Source: REEB481 sp964586595
Lineage (GTDB): Bacteria > Bacteroidota > Bacteroidia > NS11-12g > UBA955
NCBI GenBank assembly: GCA_964586595.1
Contig: CAZPHB010000009.1
Location: 1 to 64,000 of the forward strand
Direction of reading: 5' to 3'
Length of the DNA stretch: 64,000 bases
Each line of letters starts with the position of its first letter. Within the stretch, counting starts at the first letter, position 1. Both the position numbers and the translations under genes were made by a program. The notes beneath the pieces were generated by a model. It did not search any database, had not been told where the DNA came from, and saw only the letters and a list, made by a program, of their open reading frames with translations. Below are positions 53,223 to 61,818 of this stretch, piece by piece.

Positions 53223-54352
53223 AGCACACGGATTTGCATTTCACCTTACAACATAAAGATCCCTGGACGCATGCCCGCGCCGGCGTCATCCAAACCTCAC
53301 GCGGAGCCATTCCCACACCAATCTTCATGCCTGTGGGAACGGCCGGCACCGTGAAGGGCCTGCACCGGCAGTTTCTGACCGACGACCTGAATGCGCCCAT
53401 CGTGTTGGCCAATACGTATCATTTATATCAGCGTCCCGGCACGGAGGTGCTGAAACAGGCCGGCGGCCTCCACAAATTCATGAACTGGAACAGGCCGGTG
53501 CTTACCGACAGTGGCGGCTATCAGGTGTATTCGCTGGGCGCCATGCGCAAGCTCACCGAAGAAGGCGTTCGGTTCCGGAGCCACATCGATGGCTCCACGC
53601 ATTGGTTTACGCCGGAAGGTGTAGTGGACATTCAACGCGCCATTGGCGCAGATTTCATCATGGCTTTTGATGAGTGCACGCCTTATCCCTGCGATTACCG
53701 CTACGCGAAGAATTCCATGGAACTTACCCACCGTTGGCTGGCCCGTTGCATGCAGCACATGCAGGAAACGGAGCCGCTGTACGGCGTGGAACAGGCCCTG
53801 ATTCCCATTGTTCAGGGCAGCACATACCGCGATTTGCGCAAGGAAAGTGCAACCAGGGTGCAGGAATTTGAAGCCCCGCTTTACGCTATTGGAGGATTGA
53901 GCGTGGGCGAACCGGCGGAAGAAATGTATGCCATGACCGAAGAGGTTTGTGCCATCCTTCCTTCCGATAAGCCGCGTTACCTGATGGGCGTTGGCACGCC
54001 TGCCAACCTGCTTGAAGGCATTGCGCGCGGAATAGACATGTTCGATTGTGTGATGCCCACCCGAAACGGCCGCAACGGGATGGTGTTCACCAGCAACGGC
54101 ATCGTCAACATCCGAAATAAAAAATGGGAACAGGATTTCAGTCCGTTGGATTCCTGGCTCAGTCCGGAATATTCTAAAGCGTACGTGCGCCATTTGTTTG
54201 TTTCCGGAGAAATGCTCGGTCCCATCATTGCCAGCATGCAAAACCTGAGGCTGTACCTTTGGCTGATGCGACAGGCCCGCAGTCAGATCATGGCCGGAAC
54301 CTTCCACACCTGGAAGAATCAAATGGTACAACACCTGATGCAAAAGCTATGA
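53219..54352 (+). CDS. tgt: tRNA-guanine transglycosylase (queuosine), without the usual zinc ligands
   Basis: About 377 residues from CTG 53219, which overlaps the porT stop (CTGA), or 372 from TTG 53234. It exchanges guanine 34 for preQ1. Catalytic parts are present: DSGGYQVYSLG, GGLSVGEPAEE and DCVMPTRNGRNG. The zinc motif CxCxxC...H of classic enzymes is replaced: the matching stretch is PLDSWLSPEYSKAYVRHLF, and the later HN is QN. I believe this loss is shared by other Bacteroidota. Coupled to lptG by ATGA. Confidence 0.92.
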   Translation: MKHTDLHFTLQHKDPWTHARAGVIQTSRGAIPTPIFMPVGTAGTVKGLHRQFLTDDLNAPIVLANTYHLYQRPGTEVLKQAGGLHKFMNWNRPVLTDSGGYQVYSLGAMRKLTEEGVRFRSHIDGSTHWFTPEGVVDIQRAIGADFIMAFDECTPYPCDYRYAKNSMELTHRWLARCMQHMQETEPLYGVEQALIPIVQGSTYRDLRKESATRVQEFEAPLYAIGGLSVGEPAEEMYAMTEEVCAILPSDKPRYLMGVGTPANLLEGIARGIDMFDCVMPTRNGRNGMVFTSNGIVNIRNKKWEQDFSPLDSWLSPEYSKAYVRHLFVSGEMLGPIIASMQNLRLYLWLMRQARSQIMAGTFHTWKNQMVQHLMQKL

Positions 54353-55443
54353 AGCCACGGCTGCTGAAAAAGCTCGACCTCTACATCATCCGCAAGTTTC
54401 TTTCCACCTTCCTGGTTACGCTGTTCCTGTTTGTGGTCATCATCATGTTGTTTGACATCGGGGAAAAGCTGGATGATTTTCTCGAGAAAAATGCCCCCGT
54501 GCGTGCCATCGTGTTTGATTATTACCTCAATTACATCCCGTATTTCCTGAACACCTTTTCGCCGGTATTCATCTTTGTGGCGGTGATATATTTCACCAGC
54601 AGGCTGGCCATGCGCAGCGAGTTCATATCCATGCTGGCCGCAGGCATCAGCTTTCGAAGAATATTGCTTCCCTACATGCTGGCAGCAGCCATGCTGGCTT
54701 ACATGAGCTACTACCTGAATGCCTGGGTGATTCCACGCGCCGACAAGCAGCGGGTTGCTTTTGAAAACCGCTATACACGGGGTTATTGGAGCAATTTTAA
54801 AGGAACCATATACCGTCAGCTCAAGCCCGGCCTGCTGCTGTATATGGAATACTTCAACAACAACGACAGCACGGGAGGTGGTGTTTCGCTGGAACAGTTT
54901 CAGGGCGTGAACCTGAAGAGCATCACCTTCGCGCAAAACATCCGTTTCAACAAAATGAAAGGGAAGTGGACCCTTGAACGCGTTAAAATTCGAGAGTTTC
55001 AACCCGACGGCAGCCAGCACGTGCGCATCCTGCCTGCCATGGATACGGCGCTGGTGTTTAACCCCAAAGATTTTTTCTTCAGACCGGAAGACGTTCAATC
55101 GCTGGATATGCGCGAACTGCGCGATTTCATCACCGCTGAACGCACCCGCGGTGCTGAAGGCATTGCCTTTTTTGAAACAGAATTATACCGGCGCTATGCA
55201 ACACCGTTTTCCACGTTTATTCTGGCATTCATCGGTGTTTGTGTGGCAGGAAGAAGGGTACGCGGCGGCTTAGGGTTGCATTTGGCTATTGGTATTTTTG
55301 TGCTGATTTTTTACCTCTTCCTCAGCAAATACTTTATTTCGATGGGTGCCACCAACCTCATGCATCCGCTGTTGGCCGTGTGGATGCCCAACCTCGTATT
55401 TTTACTCATTGGGCTGGTATTTTACCGTTTTGCCCAGAAGTGA
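54349..55443 (+). CDS. LptF/LptG-family lipopolysaccharide export permease
   Basis: A 364-residue inner-membrane protein with six helices in two groups (residues ~15-125 and ~280-360) flanking a periplasmic beta-jellyroll. Motifs LDLYIIRKFLSTFLVTL, SEFISMLAAGIS and the late TPFSTFILAFIGVCVAGRR are typical. With LptB it drives LPS from the inner membrane. The second permease is not here. It starts inside the tgt stop (ATGA). Confidence 0.92.
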   Translation: MKPRLLKKLDLYIIRKFLSTFLVTLFLFVVIIMLFDIGEKLDDFLEKNAPVRAIVFDYYLNYIPYFLNTFSPVFIFVAVIYFTSRLAMRSEFISMLAAGISFRRILLPYMLAAAMLAYMSYYLNAWVIPRADKQRVAFENRYTRGYWSNFKGTIYRQLKPGLLLYMEYFNNNDSTGGGVSLEQFQGVNLKSITFAQNIRFNKMKGKWTLERVKIREFQPDGSQHVRILPAMDTALVFNPKDFFFRPEDVQSLDMRELRDFITAERTRGAEGIAFFETELYRRYATPFSTFILAFIGVCVAGRRVRGGLGLHLAIGIFVLIFYLFLSKYFISMGATNLMHPLLAVWMPNLVFLLIGLVFYRFAQK

Positions 55444-55453
55444 TTCCTGAAAC

Positions 55454-56341
55454 TCAGTAAATGTTGAACACCCTGGTGATGTTGAAACCGGGGCGAATAT
55501 CACCGCGAAACAAGTTCCCACTGGTTTCGGTGAGGAAACTCTTGTCGGTCATGCCTGCGCTGTTGGTAATATGGATTTGAAATACATGGCCGCCGGTTTC
55601 TACATCCAGGCCAACGGACAGTGGATTGCTGTTGCCCGGAGGAAGCTGTGAGGAAGGGAAATACACGTATTCGGCGTTCACACTGGTGCGCGGTGATATT
55701 TTTTGTCTGAAGCCAACCCCAATCCCGGTAAGGGTTGTAGCGCCACCTTCAAAACTGCGTGCATGCTGCACCCAGGTGGGCATGATCTGAAGGCTGAAGG
55801 CATCAGAAAACTTGCGTCCTAAGATGATCTGGCCAACATAAGAAATACGCTCTTCCGGAAGCACGTTCACGCCTGGGAACTGGTCTCCGCGTCGCGCAGC
55901 CGACACAAAAACCAAGGCGCTGATAGGCTTTTTGTCGTCAGTGGTTTGCTTCATGAATTTCCACTTGGCGTAGGCATCGATGGTTTTTCCCACCGAACTG
56001 CGCCCGAATCCGATCATGGTTCCATAGCCGGTGCCGATTTCGGCGCCGATGCGAACGGTGGCAGCGTCGAGTCCCCAAAAATTGTACGCGCCCGAATTGA
56101 ACGTTCCGAAACGGTGCTGGATTTTGATGTCCATGGTTCCGGCATCGGTAATTTCCAGGCTCTGGTTGTTGATGATCCTTGAGGATTTAAAGCTGGCGCT
56201 CACAGGAATGCCCATGGCAGGGCCTTCTGCAGAATCCAAAAGACTGAGCAGGTCATCTTGCGCACTCAGGGACAGCGCAGCAAAGAAAAAGGCAAGTGCT
56301 GCTGCACCTGCCTTTTTTATGAATACCTGTTTTAGGGTCAT
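55454..56341 (-). CDS. DUF5777-type beta-barrel protein
   Basis: A 295-residue exported protein (signal ALAFFFAALSLSA) with strand-turn repeats (MDIKIQHRFGTFNSG, VRIGAEIGTGYGTMIGFGRS, LQIMPTWVQHARSF, RTSVNAEYVYFPSS). It fits the DUF5777 family of predicted outer-membrane barrels. The start overlaps the YceI stop (ATGA). The ligand is unknown. Confidence 0.82.
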   Translation of the reverse strand: MTLKQVFIKKAGAAALAFFFAALSLSAQDDLLSLLDSAEGPAMGIPVSASFKSSRIINNQSLEITDAGTMDIKIQHRFGTFNSGAYNFWGLDAATVRIGAEIGTGYGTMIGFGRSSVGKTIDAYAKWKFMKQTTDDKKPISALVFVSAARRGDQFPGVNVLPEERISYVGQIILGRKFSDAFSLQIMPTWVQHARSFEGGATTLTGIGVGFRQKISPRTSVNAEYVYFPSSQLPPGNSNPLSVGLDVETGGHVFQIHITNSAGMTDKSFLTETSGNLFRGDIRPGFNITRVFNIY

Positions 56342-56904
56342 GATTTTGGATTCAGCACGCAATCTACTGAAACCTTGATGGATTTAGAAATCTTGTCTTT
56401 TACGGCATCCGGGATTTTCACCTGATAATCCTCAGGATTCACGTTGAAGGTGCTCTTTACAATCAGCTGTGTTCCTTTCACTTCGATGGTGCCTTCGGTG
56501 GCGAGGTCTTTGGTTACTCCGTGCATGGTCATTTTGCCATTTACTTTGGCTTTGTAAGTGCCGGCTGTGCCAAACTTGATTTCAGCTAGGTTGCTGATGC
56601 TGCCTTTATACGTAGCCTTCGGGAACTTGGTGCTCTCCATGTAGTTTTCGTTGAAGTGCTCCTGTAATTTGGCTTTGTCAAACTGGAATGCGTTGATGGC
56701 AATGGCAAATTCCACAGCGCCTGTGCTGATGTCCAAAACCGACGCAACCTGGTTGTTGTCGCCCTTGATGTCTTCCAACGGGGTGCTGCTTAGGAAACTC
56801 ACGTGTCCGTTGCGTGTAAAATACAGATTGGCCGTCGGTGCCATGGCTAACAGCATGCTTGCGCCAACGCTTAAAAGGGCTGTTTTGAACAAAGGATTTT
56901 TCAT
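56338..56904 (-). CDS. YceI-family lipocalin-like protein
   Basis: A 188-residue exported protein. ATG 56904 gives a signal peptide (ALLSVGASMLLAMAPTAN). The YceI barrel is seen in GHVSFLSSTPLEDIKGDNN, AINAFQFDKAKLQEHFNENYM, STKFPKATYKG, VNGKMTMHGVTK and the final IKVSVDCVLN. YceI proteins bind isoprenoid chains such as quinones. Middle gene of a three-gene operon with an OB-fold protein and a DUF5777 barrel. Confidence 0.9.
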   Translation of the reverse strand: MKNPLFKTALLSVGASMLLAMAPTANLYFTRNGHVSFLSSTPLEDIKGDNNQVASVLDISTGAVEFAIAINAFQFDKAKLQEHFNENYMESTKFPKATYKGSISNLAEIKFGTAGTYKAKVNGKMTMHGVTKDLATEGTIEVKGTQLIVKSTFNVNPEDYQVKIPDAVKDKISKSIKVSVDCVLNPKS

Positions 56905-56938
56905 ACCGTTGCTTAGAATCAAAAAGTTTGCCATTCTG

Positions 56939-57352
56939 CTACTTCATCAGGTCACATCGGGTGAGCAAGGCGTCCATCAGGTAGCCTGAACATTGTCCTT
57001 TTACTTTGATGCTGTCGTTCACTTTTAGTTGTTGCAGCTTGGAAACCACTTCCTGGTCAAAATGGCAATTCACGCCGGCCATAGGGTTGTCGGTGCCCAA
57101 CTGAATATTCACGCCTGTGCTGTCAGGGCTGATGGATTCAATGGTTCCGGTAACTTCAATGATTTGGTTGAGGTATTTTTTGTTGGCACTGTCTTCGTTT
57201 TGTTCAAATTCCGACAGCAGCTGCGAGGTGGTCATGCTGTAGGCAGCTTGTCCGCTCATCACGCGTTCGGCTTTCTTGAAATAAATGTAAGCACCATATC
57301 CTGCGGCGGCCAGCAGCACAATGCCAAGGCCAATCAATACTTTTCTGTTCAT
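56939..57352 (-). CDS. Membrane-anchored OB-fold (tRNA_anti-like) protein
   Basis: A 137-residue protein with one N-terminal helix (VLIGLGIVLLAAAGYGAYIYF) and an OB fold (residues ~55-135; LNQIIEVTGTIESISP, VNCHFDQEV, DSIKVKGQCSGYLMDALLTRC). Two cysteines end the fold. The tRNA_anti-like label reflects fold only; tRNA binding is not expected outside the membrane. First gene of the YceI operon. ATG 57352 is used. Confidence 0.82.
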   Translation of the reverse strand: MNRKVLIGLGIVLLAAAGYGAYIYFKKAERVMSGQAAYSMTTSQLLSEFEQNEDSANKKYLNQIIEVTGTIESISPDSTGVNIQLGTDNPMAGVNCHFDQEVVSKLQQLKVNDSIKVKGQCSGYLMDALLTRCDLMK

Positions 57353-57396
57353 AAATGCTGTTTTCAGGGTGCTAAATTCTGAAATTTGTTCGAAAT

Positions 57397-59067
57397 ATGA
57401 AGGAATGGGCTTCAAGTACCGACTCAATTTTGCGCTTTACAGGGCGCATGATGCTGCTGGCCGCGCTGTTGTTCTTCACCGAATCGTTGCCGGCTCAGGG
57501 TGTGCTGTATAAAGTGAACGGAGTGTATGGCGGTGGAAATGCGCTGCTGGTTCAGGCCGATACCATCGCTTTTGTGGGAAGCTTTGCCCAGGGCAAGAAG
57601 CTGTTTCCCGGGGCACGTATCGAACAGCGGAAAAACACATGGATTTATCCTGGGTTTATGGATGCACATGCGCATTTTTATTACTACGGACTCGGCCTTA
57701 CCGAATGCGACCTGCGGGGAACGGAAAGCTTTCGTGAAGTTTGCGACCGCGTGGCCTTTTATGCCAGATTGAACCCCGAAGGATGGATTATTGGTCGAGG
57801 CTGGGATCAAAACGATTGGTTGGATAAGGAATTCCCCGACAGGTCCATGCTCGATTCGATGTTCCCGAGCCGTCCGGTGGTGCTGAAACGTGTAGATGGT
57901 CATGCACTGCTGATCAACGATGCCGCCCGAAACGCCGCTGATTTTGATCCGGATGTTCCAATCGAAGGAGGCGAGGTGTTGAAGCACAAGGGACGTTATA
58001 CCGGTGTATTGATTGACCAAGCCTGTTCGGTTGTTTCCGATGCTGTTCCGGCACCTTCCCGACAGCGGCAAATTCTGGCACTGGAACTCGCCGCAGGGAT
58101 GGTGCTTGAGCAGGGTGTTACGGCTTTATCGGATGCGGGTTTGCCCTATGATGTGATTTTTTTGATCGATTCCTTGCAGCGTGCCGGTCGCCTGCCCATC
58201 CGTATTGATGCCATGATGGCACCCGAGGAAGCTAATTTCAGGCACTTTCAGCAAGGCGGATTTTCAAGCCCATGGCTGGCCAGCGGATCGGTGAAGTATT
58301 ACCTGGATGGCGCTTTGGGCTCTCGTGGCGCTTGTATGAAGGACGATTATTGCGACCGCCGCAACCATCGTGGATTGTTGTTGGTTCGCCCTGATTCGTT
58401 TGCCATGGCTTGTCAACGGGCCGCGTCCATGGGGCTGCGTATTTGTGTACACGCCATTGGTGATTCGGCCAACAAACTGGCGCTGCACAACATGTCGAAA
58501 TACATGCCTTCCGGTGCGCGTTGGCGCGTAGAACATGCTCAGGTTGTGGACCCGCACGACATGCACCTGTTTCATCAAACCGGCATCATTCCTTCGGTGC
58601 AGCCAACACATGCTACCAGCGATGCGCCATGGGCTGAAGACCGTTTGTGCGCCCACCGCATGCACGGTGCTTACGCCTACCGCACCTTGCTCCAAAAAGC
58701 AGGAACCATCGCTCTGGGCACTGATTTCCCCGTTGAACAGGTGAATCCGCTGGCAACCTATCTGGCGGCGGTTTTCAGAAACAGCGCTGATGGACGTGTG
58801 CAGCATTTTCGCAGGGAAGAGGCACTGAGCCCGGATGATTGCATCAAAGGCATGACCGAATGGGCCTGGCAGGCTTCGGATTTAAAGGTGCGTGGGGGAA
58901 AGATTGCGCCCGGATATCAGGCCGATTTGGTGTTCCTGAACCGCAATCTGGTTCAATTGAAAGAACACGAAGTGTTGCAAACCAAAGTGCTTGATGCCAT
59001 GACCGCAGGAGTCATCCGTACAATACACCTGGAAGAGGTTAAAGCTCCATCAAAGCAGTTCCGCTGA
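57397..59067 (+). CDS. Exported amidohydrolase (YtcJ/amidohydrolase-3 type)
   Basis: A 556-residue metal-dependent hydrolase. The metal motif is FMDAHAHF, with further ligands in VHAIGDSAN, EHAQVVDP and GTDFPVEQVNP; the SVKYYLDGALGSRGA loop is typical of the amidohydrolase-3 group. The N-terminus contains a hydrophobic segment (MMLLAALLFFTESLPAQG), so export is likely from ATG 57397 or 57448. The substrate is unknown. It overlaps the convergent pdeM gene by 29 bases. Confidence 0.88.
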   Translation: MKEWASSTDSILRFTGRMMLLAALLFFTESLPAQGVLYKVNGVYGGGNALLVQADTIAFVGSFAQGKKLFPGARIEQRKNTWIYPGFMDAHAHFYYYGLGLTECDLRGTESFREVCDRVAFYARLNPEGWIIGRGWDQNDWLDKEFPDRSMLDSMFPSRPVVLKRVDGHALLINDAARNAADFDPDVPIEGGEVLKHKGRYTGVLIDQACSVVSDAVPAPSRQRQILALELAAGMVLEQGVTALSDAGLPYDVIFLIDSLQRAGRLPIRIDAMMAPEEANFRHFQQGGFSSPWLASGSVKYYLDGALGSRGACMKDDYCDRRNHRGLLLVRPDSFAMACQRAASMGLRICVHAIGDSANKLALHNMSKYMPSGARWRVEHAQVVDPHDMHLFHQTGIIPSVQPTHATSDAPWAEDRLCAHRMHGAYAYRTLLQKAGTIALGTDFPVEQVNPLATYLAAVFRNSADGRVQHFRREEALSPDDCIKGMTEWAWQASDLKVRGGKIAPGYQADLVFLNRNLVQLKEHEVLQTKVLDAMTAGVIRTIHLEEVKAPSKQFR

Positions 59068-59686
59068 TGCCAATGACCCGTTCCCGTTCATCTTGTTTGA
59101 TGCAGGGATGTAAACCGGTAAGTGTGCCAAAGGCAGGCAGGATCAGCAGGTTTTGCCGAAGGTAAAAGCAGGGGAGTATCATCCTGTCGCGCGCTTTACT
59201 GCGCAAAGCATAACCCGGATGCACGTGGCCACAGATGCCGGGAATATGCGCAGTTTGCTCGGGCCATGGCGGATGGTGAAACAAGCACAGGCCATCCATG
59301 TTGGTTCCCTCAGCCATGCATGTTAAACCTGCTTCGAGGTAGTGTTTTTCCTCGAGGATGTCGTGGTTGCCCGGTACCAAAATCCAATGTACTTGGGGAT
59401 AGGATTTAAAAAACGATGCAGCTTCCTTCCAGGATTGGTTGTATGAACTGTGGAACAGGTCGCCCAAAAACACCACCTGTTGCGGTTCAAAATGTGTGAG
59501 CAGCAGCTGCAGGTTGTGGTAATCTCGTTGATGCGCCATTTGCGGCAGGGGCAAGGCATGCTTTCGGAAATGCGCGGCTTTGCCCAAATGCAGGTCGGCA
59601 AGGAACAAAGTTTTTGTAGCAGGCCGGAATACGCATTTCATTCCCGACAGCAACAATTGCTGACCGCCGAATTCCAAATCCATCAT
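59039..59686 (-). CDS. pdeM: Metallophosphoesterase PdeM
   Basis: A 215-residue calcineurin-like enzyme. All metal motifs are present: LADLHLGKAAHFRK, FLGDLFHS, VPGNHD and GHVHPG. The family is called ligase-associated DNA damage response endonuclease PdeM, usually beside an ATP ligase and helicase; neither is here. ATG 59686 (or 59698) is chosen; the open frame continues to 59956, over the mscS promoter and start. Confidence 0.86.
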   Translation of the reverse strand: MMDLEFGGQQLLLSGMKCVFRPATKTLFLADLHLGKAAHFRKHALPLPQMAHQRDYHNLQLLLTHFEPQQVVFLGDLFHSSYNQSWKEAASFFKSYPQVHWILVPGNHDILEEKHYLEAGLTCMAEGTNMDGLCLFHHPPWPEQTAHIPGICGHVHPGYALRSKARDRMILPCFYLRQNLLILPAFGTLTGLHPCIKQDERERVIGISGTALMEL

Positions 59687-59725
59687 CCCGCCCAACATCG
59701 GCGCAAATTTGCAGCAGCTTGCCTG

Positions 59726-59733
59726 TAATTTTG
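59726..59733 (+). promoter_or_regulatory. -7 box TAATTTTG for mscS
   Basis: TAATTTTG fits TAnnTTTG and ends only four bases before ATG 59738, so the message may begin at the start codon itself. Confidence 0.5.
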
Positions 59734-59737
59734 CATC

Positions 59738-60499
59738 ATGGGTGCAGCACAGTTTCATATTCCGCAGCGGGCCATAGAATTTGGGGTCCTTCTGGCTACA
59801 CTGCTGCTCATTCTGTTGGCCCGAAGAACGGTACTTCACCTTTATTACCGGCGCAAAGGGAACAAGAACAGAGACAATTTTGTGGTTACCATCAACCAGC
59901 TCAGCCTGATCATTGCAGGCTTGCTCTTGTTCTTCGGCATCCTGAAGCTCATGCACATCAGCATCCGGGAGTTTTTTACGTCACTGACCATTTTTGCAGC
60001 GGCCCTTGCCTTGATTTTCAAGGATTACGTAAGCAATGCATTGAACGGAATGATCCTGATGTTCAGTGATACCTACAGCATTGGCGACTGGGTGCGCATT
60101 GGTCAGCATAAAGGGAAAATCCAGAACATCAACCTGTTGAATGTTCAATTGCTCGATGACGATGATGATTTGGTCATCATTCCCAACAACCTGGTATTGC
60201 AGGTAAGCACGGTGAACTACAGCAAAAATCCGGGTCGATTTGTCAGTTTGGAATTTGAGCTGGACAGCAGGCAAATCATGCCTCTGGATCAATTGGAGCA
60301 GAGGCTGCTTCAGGCCATCAGCGGGGAGCCTTTGATTAAAGAGGGAAGCACGCAACTGCGTGCGGAAGAGTTTTCCAAAGGGCATATGCTGTTGCGTTTC
60401 AGGTTTGAAATGTTGCAATACGACAAGGTTGCCGAGCGGAAAATCAAGCAACTCCTATGGTTGCGGATCAGCGAATGCACCTCCCGAAATGAATTCTAA
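59738..60499 (+). CDS. MscS-family mechanosensitive channel
   Basis: A 253-residue small MscS protein. Three helices (~10-30, ~50-70, ~80-110), the last with the pore pattern AAALALIFKDYVSNALNGMILMF, precede the beta domain (YSIGDWVRIG, GKIQNINLLNVQLL, IIPNNLVL) and an alpha/beta end. It releases solutes on osmotic downshock. The start may be leaderless. Confidence 0.92.
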   Translation: MGAAQFHIPQRAIEFGVLLATLLLILLARRTVLHLYYRRKGNKNRDNFVVTINQLSLIIAGLLLFFGILKLMHISIREFFTSLTIFAAALALIFKDYVSNALNGMILMFSDTYSIGDWVRIGQHKGKIQNINLLNVQLLDDDDDLVIIPNNLVLQVSTVNYSKNPGRFVSLEFELDSRQIMPLDQLEQRLLQAISGEPLIKEGSTQLRAEEFSKGHMLLRFRFEMLQYDKVAERKIKQLLWLRISECTSRNEF

Positions 60500-60507
60500 A
60501 AAAACAC

Positions 60508-60539
60508 TTGACAACCCAAGGGTGAAGTCAATATTTTTG
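60508..60539 (+). promoter_or_regulatory. Promoter of the small acidic protein gene
   Basis: TTG (60508-60510), 21 bases, TATTTTTG (60532-60539); ATG 60565 follows 25 bases later. Confidence 0.6.
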
Positions 60540-60564
60540 ACAGCAACAATAGGCAAGGCACTGC

Positions 60565-60903
60565 ATGTCGAAACAGGAAAAGAAAAGGATGGTGATTGAT
60601 TACAAGAATCTCACAGATGGGATGCTTGCACTGCTGGATGAACAATATCCAACAGGTTTCAACGGCCATTACACAAAGTTCCCGAATTCTAAAGGTGAAA
60701 TCATCTCTGCCGTGCGTCTGGAAACTGATGACACCATCTATCTGGTGAAAATCAGTGCTCAGATGAAACAAATCCTTACGGAAGCGGAGATGGATGAGAT
60801 GATTAAACCCAATGAGAAGGACTTAGAGGAGGAAGAAAGTGAATCCGAGGAGGAGGAAGAATCAGGTTCCGGCGGGCGCAATGCCGATGCTGAAGAAGAG
60901 TAA
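60565..60903 (+). CDS. Conserved small acidic protein
   Basis: A 112-residue protein. The first half (VIDYKNLTDGMLALLDEQYPTGF, RLETDDTIYLVKIS) looks like a folded domain found in Bacteroidota hypotheticals, sometimes labelled DNA primase without support. The last ~30 residues are Glu/Ser-rich (DLEEEESESEEEEES) and surely disordered. The function is unknown. Confidence 0.72.
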   Translation: MSKQEKKRMVIDYKNLTDGMLALLDEQYPTGFNGHYTKFPNSKGEIISAVRLETDDTIYLVKISAQMKQILTEAEMDEMIKPNEKDLEEEESESEEEEESGSGGRNADAEEE

Positions 60904-60936
60904 ATTCTGAAAACCCTTATCGATTGCGTTTGTTAG

Positions 60937-61329
60937 ATGAGGGTGGATTTTGCCCTCACCAGGGACATATCGGTAGCTGTTCGGGTTATTTACCGGGAAC
61001 TGGAAAGTACGCCTTTCGCAGATCAGTACATCTGGGCGTATGAGGTAACCATTGAAAACCGCAGTTCCGACACGGTGCAATTGCTTAGCCGCAAATGGGA
61101 AATACGCGAATGGAACGGCCATACACGCATTGTAATCGGTGATGGCGTTGTAGGCAAGCAACCGGTATTGCATCCTGGCTCATCTTATCAGTACGTGTCG
61201 GGTTGCAAGTTGGCATCGGCCTACGGCATCATGGGTGGATTTTACATCTTTGAAAACAAGGAACAGGCTTCGTGTTTCGAAGTGAAAATCCCCGATTTCC
61301 GGCTGGAAGTGCCTTTTCTGTTGAATTAA
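60937..61329 (+). CDS. apaG: ApaG domain protein
   Basis: A 130-residue immunoglobulin-like protein with YIWAYEVTIENRSSDTVQLLSRKW, the ApaG signature, and GVVGKQPVLHPGSSYQYVSGC. The biochemical role is uncertain; the family is linked to CoA/ApaH loci elsewhere. Its stop directly abuts that of the convergent zinc-ribbon gene. Confidence 0.93.
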   Translation: MRVDFALTRDISVAVRVIYRELESTPFADQYIWAYEVTIENRSSDTVQLLSRKWEIREWNGHTRIVIGDGVVGKQPVLHPGSSYQYVSGCKLASAYGIMGGFYIFENKEQASCFEVKIPDFRLEVPFLLN

Positions 61330-61707
61330 TTACGACACATTACCTCCCGGGGTTTTGCCGTTGATGGCCACAACATCGGCGTTGGAAATGGTATATCTGT
61401 ACTCGTAGCAATAATATACCTGCTTGTCTGCTACAATACTTTCAATACGGGTATGGTAGGCAAAATCAAACCCGTTGGCCTGCAGTTCGCCGCGTTCAAT
61501 GGAGGTCTGCCCTTCCCGGTACAGGCGGTCCAAAATCCGGCGGTTGCGCCTCAGGATGTTGTTTACATTCCGTACGTAGTTATTGGCATCGCAGTTTTGC
61601 CGATTGTGAAACTGATTGCGGCAGCCATCATCACAAAACAACTTATCAGAACGGCCGTGAAAGGAGCGGCCACATTCCTTGCAAAGGCGTTTGAAAACAG
61701 GTTCCAT
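61330..61707 (-). CDS. Conserved protein with N-terminal zinc ribbon
   Basis: A 125-residue protein. Residues ~9-32 carry CKECGRSFHGRSDKLFC and a following DDGC, giving C-x2-C-x13-C-x3-C, a probable zinc site. A basic helix follows (YVRNVNNILRRNRRILDRLY), then a beta region. It resembles conserved Bacteroidota proteins of unknown function; nucleic-acid binding is a guess from the basic helix. Confidence 0.78.
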   Translation of the reverse strand: MEPVFKRLCKECGRSFHGRSDKLFCDDGCRNQFHNRQNCDANNYVRNVNNILRRNRRILDRLYREGQTSIERGELQANGFDFAYHTRIESIVADKQVYYCYEYRYTISNADVVAINGKTPGGNVS

Positions 61708-61757
61708 AAAAAGTACAACATCATAAAGTAAAAATGAACAAATGAACGATGCACAAT

Positions 61758-61797
61758 AATAACAAAGCCCTTCAGATTTCCAAAGGGCTTTGTTATT
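61758..61797 (-). terminator. Hairpin terminator after the coiled-coil gene
   Basis: A 15-bp perfect stem (61758-61772 with 61783-61797). On the minus strand the second arm ends in TTTGTTATT, a weak T-rich tail, 22 bases after the stop of the coiled-coil gene. Confidence 0.65.
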
Positions 61798-61818
61798 GGT
61801 TCAATGGTGCGGACGGGT

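Noticed and set aside
53423..54343. A 306-codon minus-strand frame inside tgt
   Set aside because: It is fully antisense to a well-supported enzyme and His/Gly-rich without any domain.
54319..55098. A 259-codon minus-strand frame inside the LptF/G gene
   Set aside because: Antisense shadow of a conserved permease.
59687..59956. N-terminal extension of PdeM
   Set aside because: It would run antisense through the mscS start and promoter and has no family similarity.
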